The notes under the pieces were generated by a model that saw only the letters and a list, made by a program, of their open reading frames with translations, was not told the DNA's origin and did not search any database. The translations under genes and the position numbers were made by a program. A DNA stretch of 64,000 nt from Modicisalibacter coralii (GTDB taxonomy: Bacteria > Pseudomonadota > Gammaproteobacteria > Pseudomonadales > Halomonadaceae). The stretch covers positions 1-64,000 of the forward strand of contig NZ_QWBW01000030.1 in assembly GCF_004117855.1 (NCBI RefSeq), in the 5' to 3' direction. The stretch's first letter is position 1, and each line of letters starts with the position of its first letter. Below are positions 34,421-43,213 of this stretch, piece after piece.

Positions 34421-36556
34421 ATGTCTCATCGTCTCTTCATCCGCGTGCTCGGCCTGGGCGCCTGCGGCCTGGTCAGCGTACCGTTGACGGCCGCCGGAGC
34501 GCCGGCCGCCGGAACGCCGGCCGCCGGAACGCCGGCCGCCAATACCACGGCCGACACGGACGTCATCACCGTCACCGCGCCGCGCCTGGCGCGGGAGCTC
34601 TACGCCACCCCCGCCGCCGTGTCGGTGGTCGATCGCCAGACGATCGCCCAAGGCCAGCAGCGCGTGCGCCTCGACGAGTCGCTGGCCGGCGTGCCCGGGC
34701 TCTACCTGCAGAACCGCTACAACTTCGCCCAGGGCGAGCGACTGTCGATTCGCGGCTTCGGCGCGCGCACGCCGTGGGGCGTGCGCGGCGTCACCGTGAT
34801 GGTCGACGGCATTCCCTACACCCTGCCGGACGGCCAGGCGCAGCTCGACGCCATCGATCTCGACAGCGCCGAGACCATCGAGGTGATCCGCGGCCCGGCG
34901 GCGGTGGCCTACGGCAACGCCGCCGGCGGGGCGCTCGACGTCACCACCGCCAGCGGCGAGAGCGATCCGGGCAGCGCGGTCCGCGTCGAGGCGGGCAGCG
35001 ACGGCTATCGCAAGCTGTCGGTGCAGAACGGCGGTGTCGAGGGCCCCTGGTCGCACCACGTCAGCGCCTCGGCGATGGACTACGACGGCTATCGCGAGCA
35101 CAGCGCCGCCCGCAAGTATCTGCTCAACGCCAAGCTGAGCCGCGAGCTGGGCGAGGACCGCAAGATCACCGCCATCCTCAACCTGCTCGACAGCCCCTTC
35201 GCCGAGGACCCCGGCGGCAAGACGCGGGAATCCGTCGAGGAGGATCGCTTCGCCGCCATGGATACGCGGGGTTACTACGACTACTCGCCGGTCGACATCG
35301 ACTCGGGGCAGGAGGTCGACCAGCAGGTCATCGGCCTGCAGTACGAGGATCTGTCCGCCGGGGCGGGGGCGCTCACCCTCAAGGGGTTCTACCTGCATCG
35401 CGACTATCAGCAGCAACTGGCCTTCGCCGGTGGGCGTCGTGGCATCACGGACGTGCAGAACTACATCGCCTACGACCGCGACTACTACGGCGGCAGTGCC
35501 GAATATCGCCAGTCGCTGACGCTTGGCGGGCTGCCGTTGCGTTACATGACCGGGGTCGACGTGGCGCGCCAGGTGGACGACCGCCACAGCGACGACGTGC
35601 TGATCGACGGCGAGCACCTGCGCCGCTCCCAGGACGAGACCCAGCGGGCGACCTCCATGGGCGTCTTCGCCCAGGGCGACCTGGACCTGACCGAGCGCTG
35701 GACGCTGTCGCTGGGCACGCGCTACGACCGGGTGAACTTCGACATCGACGATCATCACCTCAGCGACGGCGACGACAGCGGCGATCGCACTCTCGATCAG
35801 TGGAGCGGCAGCGCCGGGCTGAGTTTCCAGTACCTGCCCGACCACCAGCTCTATCTGGCCACCGGTACCGCCTACGAGACGCCGACCTTCTCGGAGTTCG
35901 CCAACCCCGCCGGGGGTGGCTTCAACCCGGCCATCGAACCGCAGACGGCGTGGAATCGCGAAGTCGGGCTGCGCGGCACCTTCGACAACGGGCTGGACTA
36001 CGACCTCGCGGTGTTCTCGACCCGGGTCAAGGACTCCCTGGTGGCCTACGAGAACGCCGCCGGCAAGAGCTACTACCGCAACGCCGGCGAGAGTACCCAG
36101 GCGGGCATCGAGACCCAGCTGGGCTGGCAGTTCACGCCGAGCTGGCGGCTCGACAGCGCCCTGACCCTGGCGCGCTACGAATTCGACGACTATCGCGTCG
36201 ACGGACAGGACTACGACGGCAAGCGCATCCCCGGCCTGCCGGAGCGGACCTGGGTCAACCGGCTGTCGTGGCAGGGGCTCGACCGGCGCTTCGCGACCCT
36301 GGAGACCCAGTACATCGGCTCGATGGTCGCCGACGATGCCAACGAGGTGACCATCGACGACGTCTGGCTGGTCAACCTGCGCGCCGGCGACGGCTGGCGG
36401 CTGGGCGGCGACACCGTGCTCGAGGCCTACGCCGGAGTGCGCAATCTGTTCGATCGCGAGCACTATGCCAACGTGATCATCAACGCCAGCAATGCCCGCT
36501 ACTTCGACCCGGCGCCGGGGCGCACGGTGTATGCCGGGTTGGGCGTCACCTTCTGA
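34421..36556 (+). CDS. TonB-dependent outer-membrane receptor
   Basis: A 711-residue receptor. Signal peptide, a short repetitive AAGTP linker, then a plug domain (DVITVTAPRL, RVRLDESLAGVPGLYLQNRYNFAQGERLSIRGFGARTPWGVRG, DGIPYTLPDGQ, IEVIRGPAAVAYGNAAGGALDV). A 22-strand-type barrel follows, ending in a terminal Phe (VYAGLGVTF). It resembles iron-complex receptors, but the ligand is unknown. It lies beside the zinc-starvation gene block, yet no Zur-like palindrome was seen directly upstream. ATG 34421 is supported by AGGGAA and the signal peptide. Confidence 0.92.
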   Translation: MSHRLFIRVLGLGACGLVSVPLTAAGAPAAGTPAAGTPAANTTADTDVITVTAPRLARELYATPAAVSVVDRQTIAQGQQRVRLDESLAGVPGLYLQNRYNFAQGERLSIRGFGARTPWGVRGVTVMVDGIPYTLPDGQAQLDAIDLDSAETIEVIRGPAAVAYGNAAGGALDVTTASGESDPGSAVRVEAGSDGYRKLSVQNGGVEGPWSHHVSASAMDYDGYREHSAARKYLLNAKLSRELGEDRKITAILNLLDSPFAEDPGGKTRESVEEDRFAAMDTRGYYDYSPVDIDSGQEVDQQVIGLQYEDLSAGAGALTLKGFYLHRDYQQQLAFAGGRRGITDVQNYIAYDRDYYGGSAEYRQSLTLGGLPLRYMTGVDVARQVDDRHSDDVLIDGEHLRRSQDETQRATSMGVFAQGDLDLTERWTLSLGTRYDRVNFDIDDHHLSDGDDSGDRTLDQWSGSAGLSFQYLPDHQLYLATGTAYETPTFSEFANPAGGGFNPAIEPQTAWNREVGLRGTFDNGLDYDLAVFSTRVKDSLVAYENAAGKSYYRNAGESTQAGIETQLGWQFTPSWRLDSALTLARYEFDDYRVDGQDYDGKRIPGLPERTWVNRLSWQGLDRRFATLETQYIGSMVADDANEVTIDDVWLVNLRAGDGWRLGGDTVLEAYAGVRNLFDREHYANVIINASNARYFDPAPGRTVYAGLGVTF
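34490..34540. repeat. 15-bp tandem repeat, about 3.4 copies, in the receptor leader/linker
   Basis: Unit GCCGCCGGAACGCCG (first copy with one change) at 34490-34504, 34505-34519, 34520-34534 and a partial copy. It encodes AAGTP repeats just after the signal peptide and keeps frame. Confidence 0.85.
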
Positions 36557-36581
36557 CGAGGCGCGCCGGCGGGTGTCTCGT

Positions 36582-37199
36582 TCAGGCGGGACGACAGGCC
36601 AGCGTGATGGCCTTGGGCACCACCATGCCGCCGAAGTAGGCGTCTTGCTGGGCATCGTCGAGCCTGGCACGGCATCGCTCGGCCGACGGGCCGCGCAGCA
36701 CGACCGGCTGATCGTCGGTCAACTCGGCATAGATGAAGAAGGTCGGGTCCTTGATCTCGATCTTCAGTGACCGAGGGGCCTGTGGCGCAGGCAGTTGCAG
36801 GCCGATCAGCAGGGTCACGGTCTCGCCGTCGACGCTGGCGCGAAAGTCGAAGGGTTTCAGCGGGGCGAGGCGTTCGCCGCCGGCCCATACATAGGTGAAG
36901 AAGTTCGACTCGGCGAGGTTGGCGAGCAGCGCCTTGCGCATCCTCGCCAGCTCGGCGCTGTCGAAGACGCCGTCGTGGTCGTCGTCGTAGTCGTCGAGCA
37001 GTTGCTGGCTGAAACCCGCATCGAAGCTCCAGGACTCGCCCAGCTGTGCCACCTTGCCCTGCTCGAACTGGATCAGCAGGCGTGTCTTCATGATGCTGTT
37101 GGGGTGAGCCAGGGCCGGTGTCGCGGCCAGCACGGCCAGCAGCAGGAGGATGCCGCGCCAGCCTCGGCGAGCGCGGGCGGGGGAAGTGTCATGGTGCAT
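36582..37199 (-). CDS. DUF1007-type periplasmic protein with EF-hand-like loop
   Basis: A 205-residue secreted protein. The signal peptide ends at ATPALAHPNS, giving an N-terminal Ala-His-Pro like other DUF1007 proteins. It contains DDYDDDHDGVFDSAELARMR, an Asp-rich EF-hand-like loop common in this family, and NFFTYVWAGG. DUF1007 proteins accompany NicO-type metal permeases and are thought to be periplasmic metal-handling partners; the biochemical role is not established. It overlaps the preceding membrane-protein gene by 11 bases and is last in the hupE operon. Confidence 0.75.
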   Translation of the reverse strand: MHHDTSPARARRGWRGILLLLAVLAATPALAHPNSIMKTRLLIQFEQGKVAQLGESWSFDAGFSQQLLDDYDDDHDGVFDSAELARMRKALLANLAESNFFTYVWAGGERLAPLKPFDFRASVDGETVTLLIGLQLPAPQAPRSLKIEIKDPTFFIYAELTDDQPVVLRGPSAERCRARLDDAQQDAYFGGMVVPKAITLACRPA

Positions 37200-37968
37200 G
37201 GGGCGTGCCCTGTTCGGGGACAGTGGGTGGCGTCGGCGTGCCGAAGTCGGCGAAGGCGTCCCGGGCATCGGGCACCGCGATGCCTGAGGCGTTCGGCGCC
37301 GGCCCGGTCGATGCCGTCGGGTCGACGACCAGCCCTGCCGCGGTGTAGAGCAGGCCGATGGCGATCAGCCAGGCGCCGACGATCGGCGTGGCGATGGTGC
37401 TCCAGCGGCCTTGTCGGGGCTGCAGGGTGAGTGTCAGGCCCAGCAGCAGCCACAGCGCCGAGCCGATGCCGAGCCACCAGGCGGCCTGGGCGTGGAAGCC
37501 GGGGACGGTGAGCCGGGTGGCCACGCCGCCCAGGGCGCCGATGAACGCCGCCAGTACAAGTGCCGGCCAACGGCCGTGGCGCGTTCCGGCGATGAGCAGT
37601 AACCCCAGGGGCAGGCAGGCCAGCGGGAAGATGTAGAACTCATGGGCGGCGGCATGCGGGGCGAAGTGCAGCCAGTACAGGAGGGTTTCATGGGCACCGC
37701 CGCCGATCAGCGCCCCGGCCAACCACAAGAGCAGGGCGCCTCCGGCCAGGGGCCCGGGCAACCGGACGCACAGCAGCCCGAGGCCGATCACCGGCAGCAG
37801 CCGGGCGGGCAGCAACCCGGGGCCCAGCAGCCAGTCGATCGCCGGCGTGTCGCCCCAGCGCCAGGCGACACCGAGCAGCATCAGGCCCGACACCAGCAAT
37901 GCCGGCCCCGCCCAGCGGGCGATGAGCGGGTGGTCGGGCAGGTGACGAACGTTCCGGGTCAGGGGCAT
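37189..37968 (-). CDS. Uncharacterised polytopic membrane protein in the hupE operon
   Basis: A 259-residue protein with about seven hydrophobic segments. There are clusters of histidines in the middle (GAHETLLYWLHFAPHAAAHEFYIFPL), suggestive of metal contacts at the membrane surface, and a proline/threonine-rich soluble tail. I do not recognise a named family. It lies between hupE (67-bp gap) and the DUF1007 gene (11-bp overlap) behind a Zur-like box, so a role in zinc or other transition-metal uptake is inferred from context only. Confidence 0.7.
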   Translation of the reverse strand: MPLTRNVRHLPDHPLIARWAGPALLVSGLMLLGVAWRWGDTPAIDWLLGPGLLPARLLPVIGLGLLCVRLPGPLAGGALLLWLAGALIGGGAHETLLYWLHFAPHAAAHEFYIFPLACLPLGLLLIAGTRHGRWPALVLAAFIGALGGVATRLTVPGFHAQAAWWLGIGSALWLLLGLTLTLQPRQGRWSTIATPIVGAWLIAIGLLYTAAGLVVDPTASTGPAPNASGIAVPDARDAFADFGTPTPPTVPEQGTPHAP

Positions 37969-38035
37969 GTCTGGCGAGGGCGGCGGTAATGTCTTTTCAT
38001 GGACGTTGTCAGTGCGCGTGAGTTCACTAGCCGGG

Positions 38036-38632
38036 TCAAGACAGCAGGAAGTAGACGCCGCCGAGCATGATCGCTGCGCCGAGCGCCTGCATCAGTCGCC
38101 CGTGGAAGGGGCGGTCGAGCGCCAGGCCGACACCGATCCCGACCAGATGGATCAGCCCGGTGGCCAGCACGAAGCCGATGGCGAAGTCGGCCGGATCGGC
38201 GGCGGCCGGCAGCTCGGCGCCGTGGGCATGGCCGTGACAGATGGCGAACACCGAGACGAACAGCAGTGCCAGGCTCTCGGGAGGGTGCCAGCGCCCGACG
38301 ATGGCTGCCCCCAGCAGCAAGATCGACAGGGCGATGCCGATTTCCACCCCCGGCAGGGGGACGCCGAGAATCCCCAGGACGCCGCCCACCACCATGACCA
38401 GGGGGAAGGTCACCGGCAGCGTCCAGACTGATCGACCGCCCATCTGCGCGCCCCACAGGCCGACGGCGAACATGGCCAGGAAGTGGTCGAGGCCGGTCAG
38501 CGGGTGGAGGAAACCGCTGGTGAAGCCGGCTGCACCGTTCTGGATGATGTGAGCGGAGGCGACCCGTGGGGCCAGACCGAGGGCGAGGATCGCGAGTGCG
38601 GTGACGAGGCGATTAGGTGATCGGTGGAACAT
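38036..38632 (-). CDS. hupE: HupE/UreJ-family metal transporter
   Basis: A 198-residue protein with a cleavable signal peptide (ending RVASAH) and six membrane segments. HupE signatures with histidine ligands are GFLHPLTGLDHFLAMFAVGLWG and FAICHGHAHGAELP. The family is known for nickel uptake, but Zur-controlled members are associated with zinc. It heads an operon of three genes directly downstream of a Zur-like palindrome. Confidence 0.92.
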   Translation of the reverse strand: MFHRSPNRLVTALAILALGLAPRVASAHIIQNGAAGFTSGFLHPLTGLDHFLAMFAVGLWGAQMGGRSVWTLPVTFPLVMVVGGVLGILGVPLPGVEIGIALSILLLGAAIVGRWHPPESLALLFVSVFAICHGHAHGAELPAAADPADFAIGFVLATGLIHLVGIGVGLALDRPFHGRLMQALGAAIMLGGVYFLLS

Positions 38633-38681
38633 GGTGACTTCCAGGGCTTGCGAATCGAGAGACGGTCGGCACGAGGATGTA

Positions 38682-38698
38682 ATGTTATATAGTAACTT
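38682..38698. promoter_or_regulatory. Zur-like box upstream of hupE
   Basis: ATGTTATATAGTAACTT has GTTA and TAAC arms and resembles the Zur consensus (rTGTTATANTATAACAy). It is 50 bases upstream of the hupE ATG. The core GTTAtatagTAAC is imperfect but matches the two other sites in this block. Confidence 0.65.
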
Positions 38699-38792
38699 TA
38701 TTGGTGTGCAACTGAGCCTTCACTGACAGCCATGTCAGGGTCCGTTGCGGGAAAAGGGGCACACGCCGAGGCGTGCGGGACTGAACGCCGCT

Positions 38793-39815
38793 TCAGCCCC
38801 GACCCAACGGCCCCGGCGCTGGGCTTGCCGGACGTTCCGCTGACGCCCCGCCGAGCAGGGGCGGCGTGTCGGTGGCGGTGCTGCGCCACTGAGCCAGCGT
38901 CAGCGTGAGCCCCAGGACCAGGATCACTGCGCCGCCGGCCAGGCCGATCCAGGCTTGCCAGGGGTGGTGCCCGGTCGGGCGGCGTAGACGACGAGCGACC
39001 CAGTCGCGGGCGACCACGCTCACCAGCGCCAGCGTGGCGACCGTCAGCGCCGTGCCACAGGCCATCGCCATGACCGCGACCACCCCCTTGCCGAACTGAT
39101 CCAGCAGCGCCGCCGCGCCCAGCAGCAGCACCGCGCCGCTGCAGGGCCGGACGCCGATCGACAGCACCGTGAGCAGCGCCACCCGCCACTCGCCGGCGGT
39201 GTCGGGGGCGATATGGCGATCGTGACCGCAGCCGCAATGCGGACCATGGCCCGGTGCCGCGACAGCGGCATGACCGGCGGCCTCGCCCGGCCCGCCGGAC
39301 GCGGTCATCGCGAGGCGTAATCGTTGCAGCGAGCGCCAGCACAACCACAATCCGACCAGCGTCACCATCAGGAAGCTGGCCAGCTCGGCGTGTGCGACGC
39401 TGCCCATCGCCTGGCGTGTCAACCAGCCGAAGCCGAACACCAGTACCGCGATGAGGGCGATGGCCATGAGTCCCTGGAGCAGCGCCGCCAGCACGGAAAG
39501 CCCCAGCGCGCGCCGCCAGGCGCCGCCCTGGGAGGCCAGATACGTGCTCAGCACGACCTTGCCGTGGCCCGGCCCCGCCGCGTGAAAGACCCCGTAGCCG
39601 AAGCTGACGCCCAGCAGTACGCGCCAGGCGGTGGCATCCGGGGCCTGGTCGAGTGCCGAGATGGCATCGACCAGCGCATGGTAGAGCTTGCCTTGCCAGA
39701 AGACGATGTGTACGACGATCTGTTGCCACCAGCCCCCGGCATAGCCGACGATCGCCAGCGCGGTCAGCACGACCGGGGGTATCCAGAGCACGGCCTTCGC
39801 GGTCAATCGGGGCAT
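38793..39815 (-). CDS. NicO/RcnA-family transition-metal permease
   Basis: A 340-residue membrane protein. It contains GYGVFHAAGPGHGKVVLSTYLASQGG with metal-binding His residues, a His/Cys-rich cytoplasmic loop (HGPHCGCGHDRH) and the second NicO motif VLSIGVRPCSGAVLLLGAA. The NicO family transports Ni/Co; RcnA members are exporters. Pairing with DUF1007 (13-bp overlap) and DUF1826 behind a Zur-like box suggests zinc-related traffic, but direction and metal are not known. Confidence 0.87.
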   Translation of the reverse strand: MPRLTAKAVLWIPPVVLTALAIVGYAGGWWQQIVVHIVFWQGKLYHALVDAISALDQAPDATAWRVLLGVSFGYGVFHAAGPGHGKVVLSTYLASQGGAWRRALGLSVLAALLQGLMAIALIAVLVFGFGWLTRQAMGSVAHAELASFLMVTLVGLWLCWRSLQRLRLAMTASGGPGEAAGHAAVAAPGHGPHCGCGHDRHIAPDTAGEWRVALLTVLSIGVRPCSGAVLLLGAAALLDQFGKGVVAVMAMACGTALTVATLALVSVVARDWVARRLRRPTGHHPWQAWIGLAGGAVILVLGLTLTLAQWRSTATDTPPLLGGASAERPASPAPGPLGRG

Positions 39816-40513
39816 GCAATCTCCCCCGTTTCGGCGAAGAAGCGCCCCAGGTTCGGCTCGCCCTGTTGCGTCTTGTCGAGCATCGCCGCCTCCATCACCT
39901 TGTCCGGGTCGGGATCGGCCGCGACGATCCGTGTCGTGCAGCCTGGCGGTGCATCACGGAGCTGCAGGGCGTCGGGCAAGGGAGCGGTCCCCTCGGCATC
40001 GGCCTCGTGGAGCATCTCGATGTAATACGTCGGATCGAAGACCCGGTAACGCAGGGTGTGCCCGGCCAAGCCCTGGGGCTCGGCCAGCGGTAGCGTGAAA
40101 CCGAACACCATGCGTTGATCGCGATACTCGGTATTGATGGCCGTCACGTCGCCCTGGGCGATGGGGCGGCCGTCCAGGGTGATGCGCGTCAGGTTCTGCT
40201 GGGTCGCCAGGTTGTCGCGAATCTCGATGGCCAGTGCGTCGAGGCGCTGGGCCAGGGGCGTGTCCCCCGGCGCGCTCGAGATCTCTTCCATCAGGACCTG
40301 ACTGTAGAGTGGATCCATCCGCCAGCGCTGGCGCAGCGCCGTCAGGTCGCCTTGCGCGTCGAAGACCCCCTCGACGCGGATATCGACCCAACCATGGGGG
40401 TGTGCCCCGGCGGTCTGCGGAATGACAAGCCAGGCGGTCAATGCCAGCGACGCGCTCCCCAGGAAGCGGCCGATGCCGATAGCGGTAGGTGTCAAGACGA
40501 TCCCGATCCCCAT
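39803..40513 (-). CDS. DUF1007 periplasmic protein
   Basis: A 236-residue protein with a signal peptide ending at QTAGA and mature start HPHGWVDIRVEGVFDAQGDLTALRQRWRMDPLYSQ, the canonical DUF1007 opening. The later segments TEYRDQRMVFGFTLPL and RYRVFDPTYYIEM also fit. It overlaps the NicO-type permease gene by 13 bases, so the two are surely co-translated. Probably the periplasmic partner of that permease. A second, divergent DUF1007 protein is encoded at 36.6 kb. Confidence 0.88.
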   Translation of the reverse strand: MGIGIVLTPTAIGIGRFLGSASLALTAWLVIPQTAGAHPHGWVDIRVEGVFDAQGDLTALRQRWRMDPLYSQVLMEEISSAPGDTPLAQRLDALAIEIRDNLATQQNLTRITLDGRPIAQGDVTAINTEYRDQRMVFGFTLPLAEPQGLAGHTLRYRVFDPTYYIEMLHEADAEGTAPLPDALQLRDAPPGCTTRIVAADPDPDKVMEAAMLDKTQQGEPNLGRFFAETGEIACPD

Positions 40514-40667
40514 GGGTTGCGAACGGCGATGAACGACGCCTCGCGCGGTGGCGCGATGCCTGGCCGGATGATGGCATGAAAGTGCCCGACAATCATGCGT
40601 CGCGAGCGACGGGGGGACCGCCCGATGCTCCCGGGCGCGGCTGGTCAGTGCGCCGCGGGAAGCGCCA

Positions 40668-41345
40668 TCACGCCGGGTCGATGCTCAGCATCAGGCGCTT
40701 CTGGCCGGGGGCGAGGGCGGGGCTGCGGTGGACCAGCCCGCGCTGTTCGTTGCCGACCCAGCCGCTCCCCTTGAGCAGTGCTAGATCGCCGGCCCGTAGC
40801 CGCTCGATGGCCGCGGCATCGGCGACGACGTCCGGTTTGTCGGGGCGTGGGGCGCCCAGTCCGGCCCGCTCGACGGCGTGGTCGGGCAGCCATTCGCTAC
40901 CCGGGCCCGAGTAGGTGGTGACCAGCCGCACCGGCAGGTTGTCGCAGTGGAAGCGGGGGCACATCGCCGCGTCCAGCAGACGCAGGCGCACTCCCACCGT
41001 GTCGGTGGCGAAGAGACAGCCCATCGCCGTGGCCAGGGTCGTGACGTCCTCGACCAGTGCCTCGGCGAGCCTCGGGGCGGGCAGCCGGTCGAACAGCTCC
41101 TGGCGCAAGGCGTCTTCGCCGGGGTCGCCCCACCAGGCGATCTGCCAGGCGTGCGCCGTACGGCACTGGGCGTCGATGCCGGCTTGCAGCGTCGTCGACA
41201 GTGCCCGCTGCATCACGGCGATGGTGATGCCGTCCTCGAAGATTCTCGGCAGCACGTCGCTTTCCTGATCGATGGCCCAGTGTTCGGCCCCTGACCCGGC
41301 GAGATGGGTGGGTCGTTGAGTGCGGGCGTGAGCGGTCATCGGCAT
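40668..41345 (-). CDS. DUF1826 protein, zinc-starvation-associated
   Basis: A 225-residue soluble protein matching the DUF1826 family: FEDGITIAVMQR, a His/Cys-containing MCPRFHCDNLPVRLVTTYSGPGSEWL, ALLKGSGWVGNEQRGLVHRSPAL and RLMLSIDPA. Biochemical function is unknown; homologues are repeatedly found under Zur control next to COG0523 GTPases. It is first in the operon with DUF1007 and nicO and divergent from dksA2 across a Zur-like palindrome. RBS GGAGA before ATG 41345. Confidence 0.85.
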   Translation of the reverse strand: MPMTAHARTQRPTHLAGSGAEHWAIDQESDVLPRIFEDGITIAVMQRALSTTLQAGIDAQCRTAHAWQIAWWGDPGEDALRQELFDRLPAPRLAEALVEDVTTLATAMGCLFATDTVGVRLRLLDAAMCPRFHCDNLPVRLVTTYSGPGSEWLPDHAVERAGLGAPRPDKPDVVADAAAIERLRAGDLALLKGSGWVGNEQRGLVHRSPALAPGQKRLMLSIDPA

Positions 41346-41373
41346 GCGAGGTCTCCATGGGTTGCTTAAATGT

Positions 41374-41387
41374 TATGTTATAACGTA
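41374..41387. promoter_or_regulatory. Zur-like box between DUF1826 and dksA2
   Basis: TATGTTATAACGTA contains a perfect GTTATAAC core with TA/TA outer arms. It lies 29 bases from the DUF1826 start and about 93 from dksA2, so it could repress both directions. Confidence 0.75.
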
Positions 41388-41479
41388 TCTTTCATGGCGC
41401 TTGAAGTGGCGCCTGGTACGGATCGCGTCCCTCGCGTCATTCCCTGAGGTGATTCGCCATTGGCCGTGGGAGCCCTGGA

Positions 41480-41905
41480 ATGCCGACTGACGATGCAACA
41501 CGCCTGCTGATGATGCCCGATGACGATTACATGAACGACGAGCAACTGGGTTTCTTCCGCCGCCGCCTGCTCGCCGAGAAAGCCGGTATCGAGAGTCACC
41601 TGCGGGAGGTTCGTGAGGTCATGGCCGGCCATGGTCGCGACAGCGACGAACTCGACCAGGCGGCCTTCGAGGAAGAACTGCGCCTGCAGTTGCGCCAGGC
41701 CGACCGCGAGACGCGCCTGCTGGCCAATATCGTCGCCGCCCTGAAGCGGATCGAGGCTGGCGACTACGGCTACTGCCAGGAAACCGGCGAGCCCATCGGC
41801 CTGCCACGGTTGCTGCTGCGCCCCACCGCGACGCTGTGCCTGGAGGCCAAGGCGCGCCAGGAGCAGCGGGAACATCACTATCGCAAGGCAAGAGGAGAAG
41901 GCTGA
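41480..41905 (+). CDS. dksA2: DksA2-type zinc-independent DksA paralogue
   Basis: A 141-residue DksA-family RNA-polymerase-binding factor. The coiled-coil tip motif D-x-x-D-x-A is present (DELDQA, 56-61). The zinc-finger positions read Cys99, Thr102, Cys120, Ala123 (YCQETGEP...TLCLEA), so two of the four zinc ligands are missing. This Cys-Thr-Cys-Ala pattern is that of Pseudomonas DksA2, which replaces DksA under zinc limitation. It is the first gene after the Zur-like box; its TGA overlaps the ATG of the next gene by one base. Confidence 0.93.
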   Translation: MPTDDATRLLMMPDDDYMNDEQLGFFRRRLLAEKAGIESHLREVREVMAGHGRDSDELDQAAFEEELRLQLRQADRETRLLANIVAALKRIEAGDYGYCQETGEPIGLPRLLLRPTATLCLEAKARQEQREHHYRKARGEG

Positions 41906-43137
41906 TGGAATCGCGACGGAATGCCCTGCCGGTGACCGTGCTGTCCGGCTTCCTGGGGGCCGGCAAGACCACCTTGCTCAACCACATCCTGGCCAATCGC
42001 GAAGGTCGCCGCGTGGCGGTGATCGTCAACGACATGAGCGACATCAACATCGATGCGTCGCTGGTGCGCGGTCTGCCGGGCGAGGACCTCACGGCCGGCG
42101 GCGAGGTGGCGCTCAACCGTGCCGAGGAGCGCCTGGTCGAGATGAGCAATGGTTGCATCTGCTGCACCCTGCGCGAGGACCTGCTGGTCGAGGTCAACCG
42201 GCTCGCCGGCGAAGGGCGCTTCGACCATCTGGTGATCGAGTTAACGGGCATCTCCGAGCCGCTGCCCGTCGCCGAGACCTTCACCTTTACCGACGATGAC
42301 GGCCGGAGTCTCTCCCAGGTGGCGCGGCTGGATACGCTGGTCACGGTGGTCGATGGCGCCAATTTCCTGACCCAGTATCACGACGCCCGGTCATTGGCCG
42401 AGGCGGGCGAGAGCCTGGGTGAGGACGACGAGCGCAACGTCGCCGACCTGCTGGTCGACCAGATCGAGTTCTGCGATGTGCTGCTGGTCAGCAAGACCGA
42501 CCTGATCGACGCGCAACGGCTGGACGAACTGCTGGCGGTGCTGCGATCGCTCAACCCGGAGGCCGAGCTGATTCCCATGGCACATGGCCGGGTGGGGCTG
42601 GACAAGGTGCTGGATACCGGGCGGTTCAGCTTCGAACGCGCCCAGCAGGCACCGGGCTGGTTGAAGGAGCTGCGCGGCGAGCATGTGCCGGAGACCGAGG
42701 AGTACGGGATTTCCAGCTTCGCCTACCATGCGCGACGTCCGTTTCATCCCCGAAAATTCCACGACTTGCTGCATGGCGACTGGTTCGGCGGCAAGCTGCT
42801 GCGTTCCAAGGGCTTCTTCTGGCTGGCCACGCGTCCACAGTTCGCCGGGCAGTGGAGCCAGGCCGGCGGCATCGCCCACCACGGTTTCGCCGGCCTGTTC
42901 TGGAAGGCCGTGCCCGACACGCATTGGCCGGTCGATCCGGACTATCGGGCCGCCATCCTGGCCAAGTGGCAGGAACCCTTCGGCGACATGCGCCAGGAAC
43001 TCGTCTTCATCGGCCAGGACCTGGACGAAGCGCGGATTCGCCAGGCCCTCGACGATTGCCTGCTGACCGACGACGAGCTGGCGGCCGGCAACGCCTACTG
43101 GCAGACCCTGGACGATCCCTTCCCCGCCTGGGGGTGA
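41905..43137 (+). CDS. COG0523 GTPase / zinc metallochaperone (CobW/ZigA-like)
   Basis: A 410-residue G3E-family GTPase. Walker A is [15 protein letters not shown], the metal motif is C-x-C-C in [13 protein letters not shown], the switch region is [10 protein letters not shown] and the base-recognition motif SKTD. A C-terminal CobW_C domain is present. Such proteins deliver zinc under starvation (ZigA, YeiR, ZagA). It is co-transcribed with dksA2 and followed by folE2. RBS AGGAG. The longer open frame starting at 41836 overlaps dksA2 and is rejected. Confidence 0.93.
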   Translation: MESRRNALPVTVLSGFLGAGKTTLLNHILANREGRRVAVIVNDMSDINIDASLVRGLPGEDLTAGGEVALNRAEERLVEMSNGCICCTLREDLLVEVNRLAGEGRFDHLVIELTGISEPLPVAETFTFTDDDGRSLSQVARLDTLVTVVDGANFLTQYHDARSLAEAGESLGEDDERNVADLLVDQIEFCDVLLVSKTDLIDAQRLDELLAVLRSLNPEAELIPMAHGRVGLDKVLDTGRFSFERAQQAPGWLKELRGEHVPETEEYGISSFAYHARRPFHPRKFHDLLHGDWFGGKLLRSKGFFWLATRPQFAGQWSQAGGIAHHGFAGLFWKAVPDTHWPVDPDYRAAILAKWQEPFGDMRQELVFIGQDLDEARIRQALDDCLLTDDELAAGNAYWQTLDDPFPAWG

Positions 43138-43213
43138 GCGGCGACTCGCCGCGTCGCCGGCAGCGATGCCGAGCCATGGCCCCTCCGACACCGATCAAGG
43201 AGATCCCTGAATC

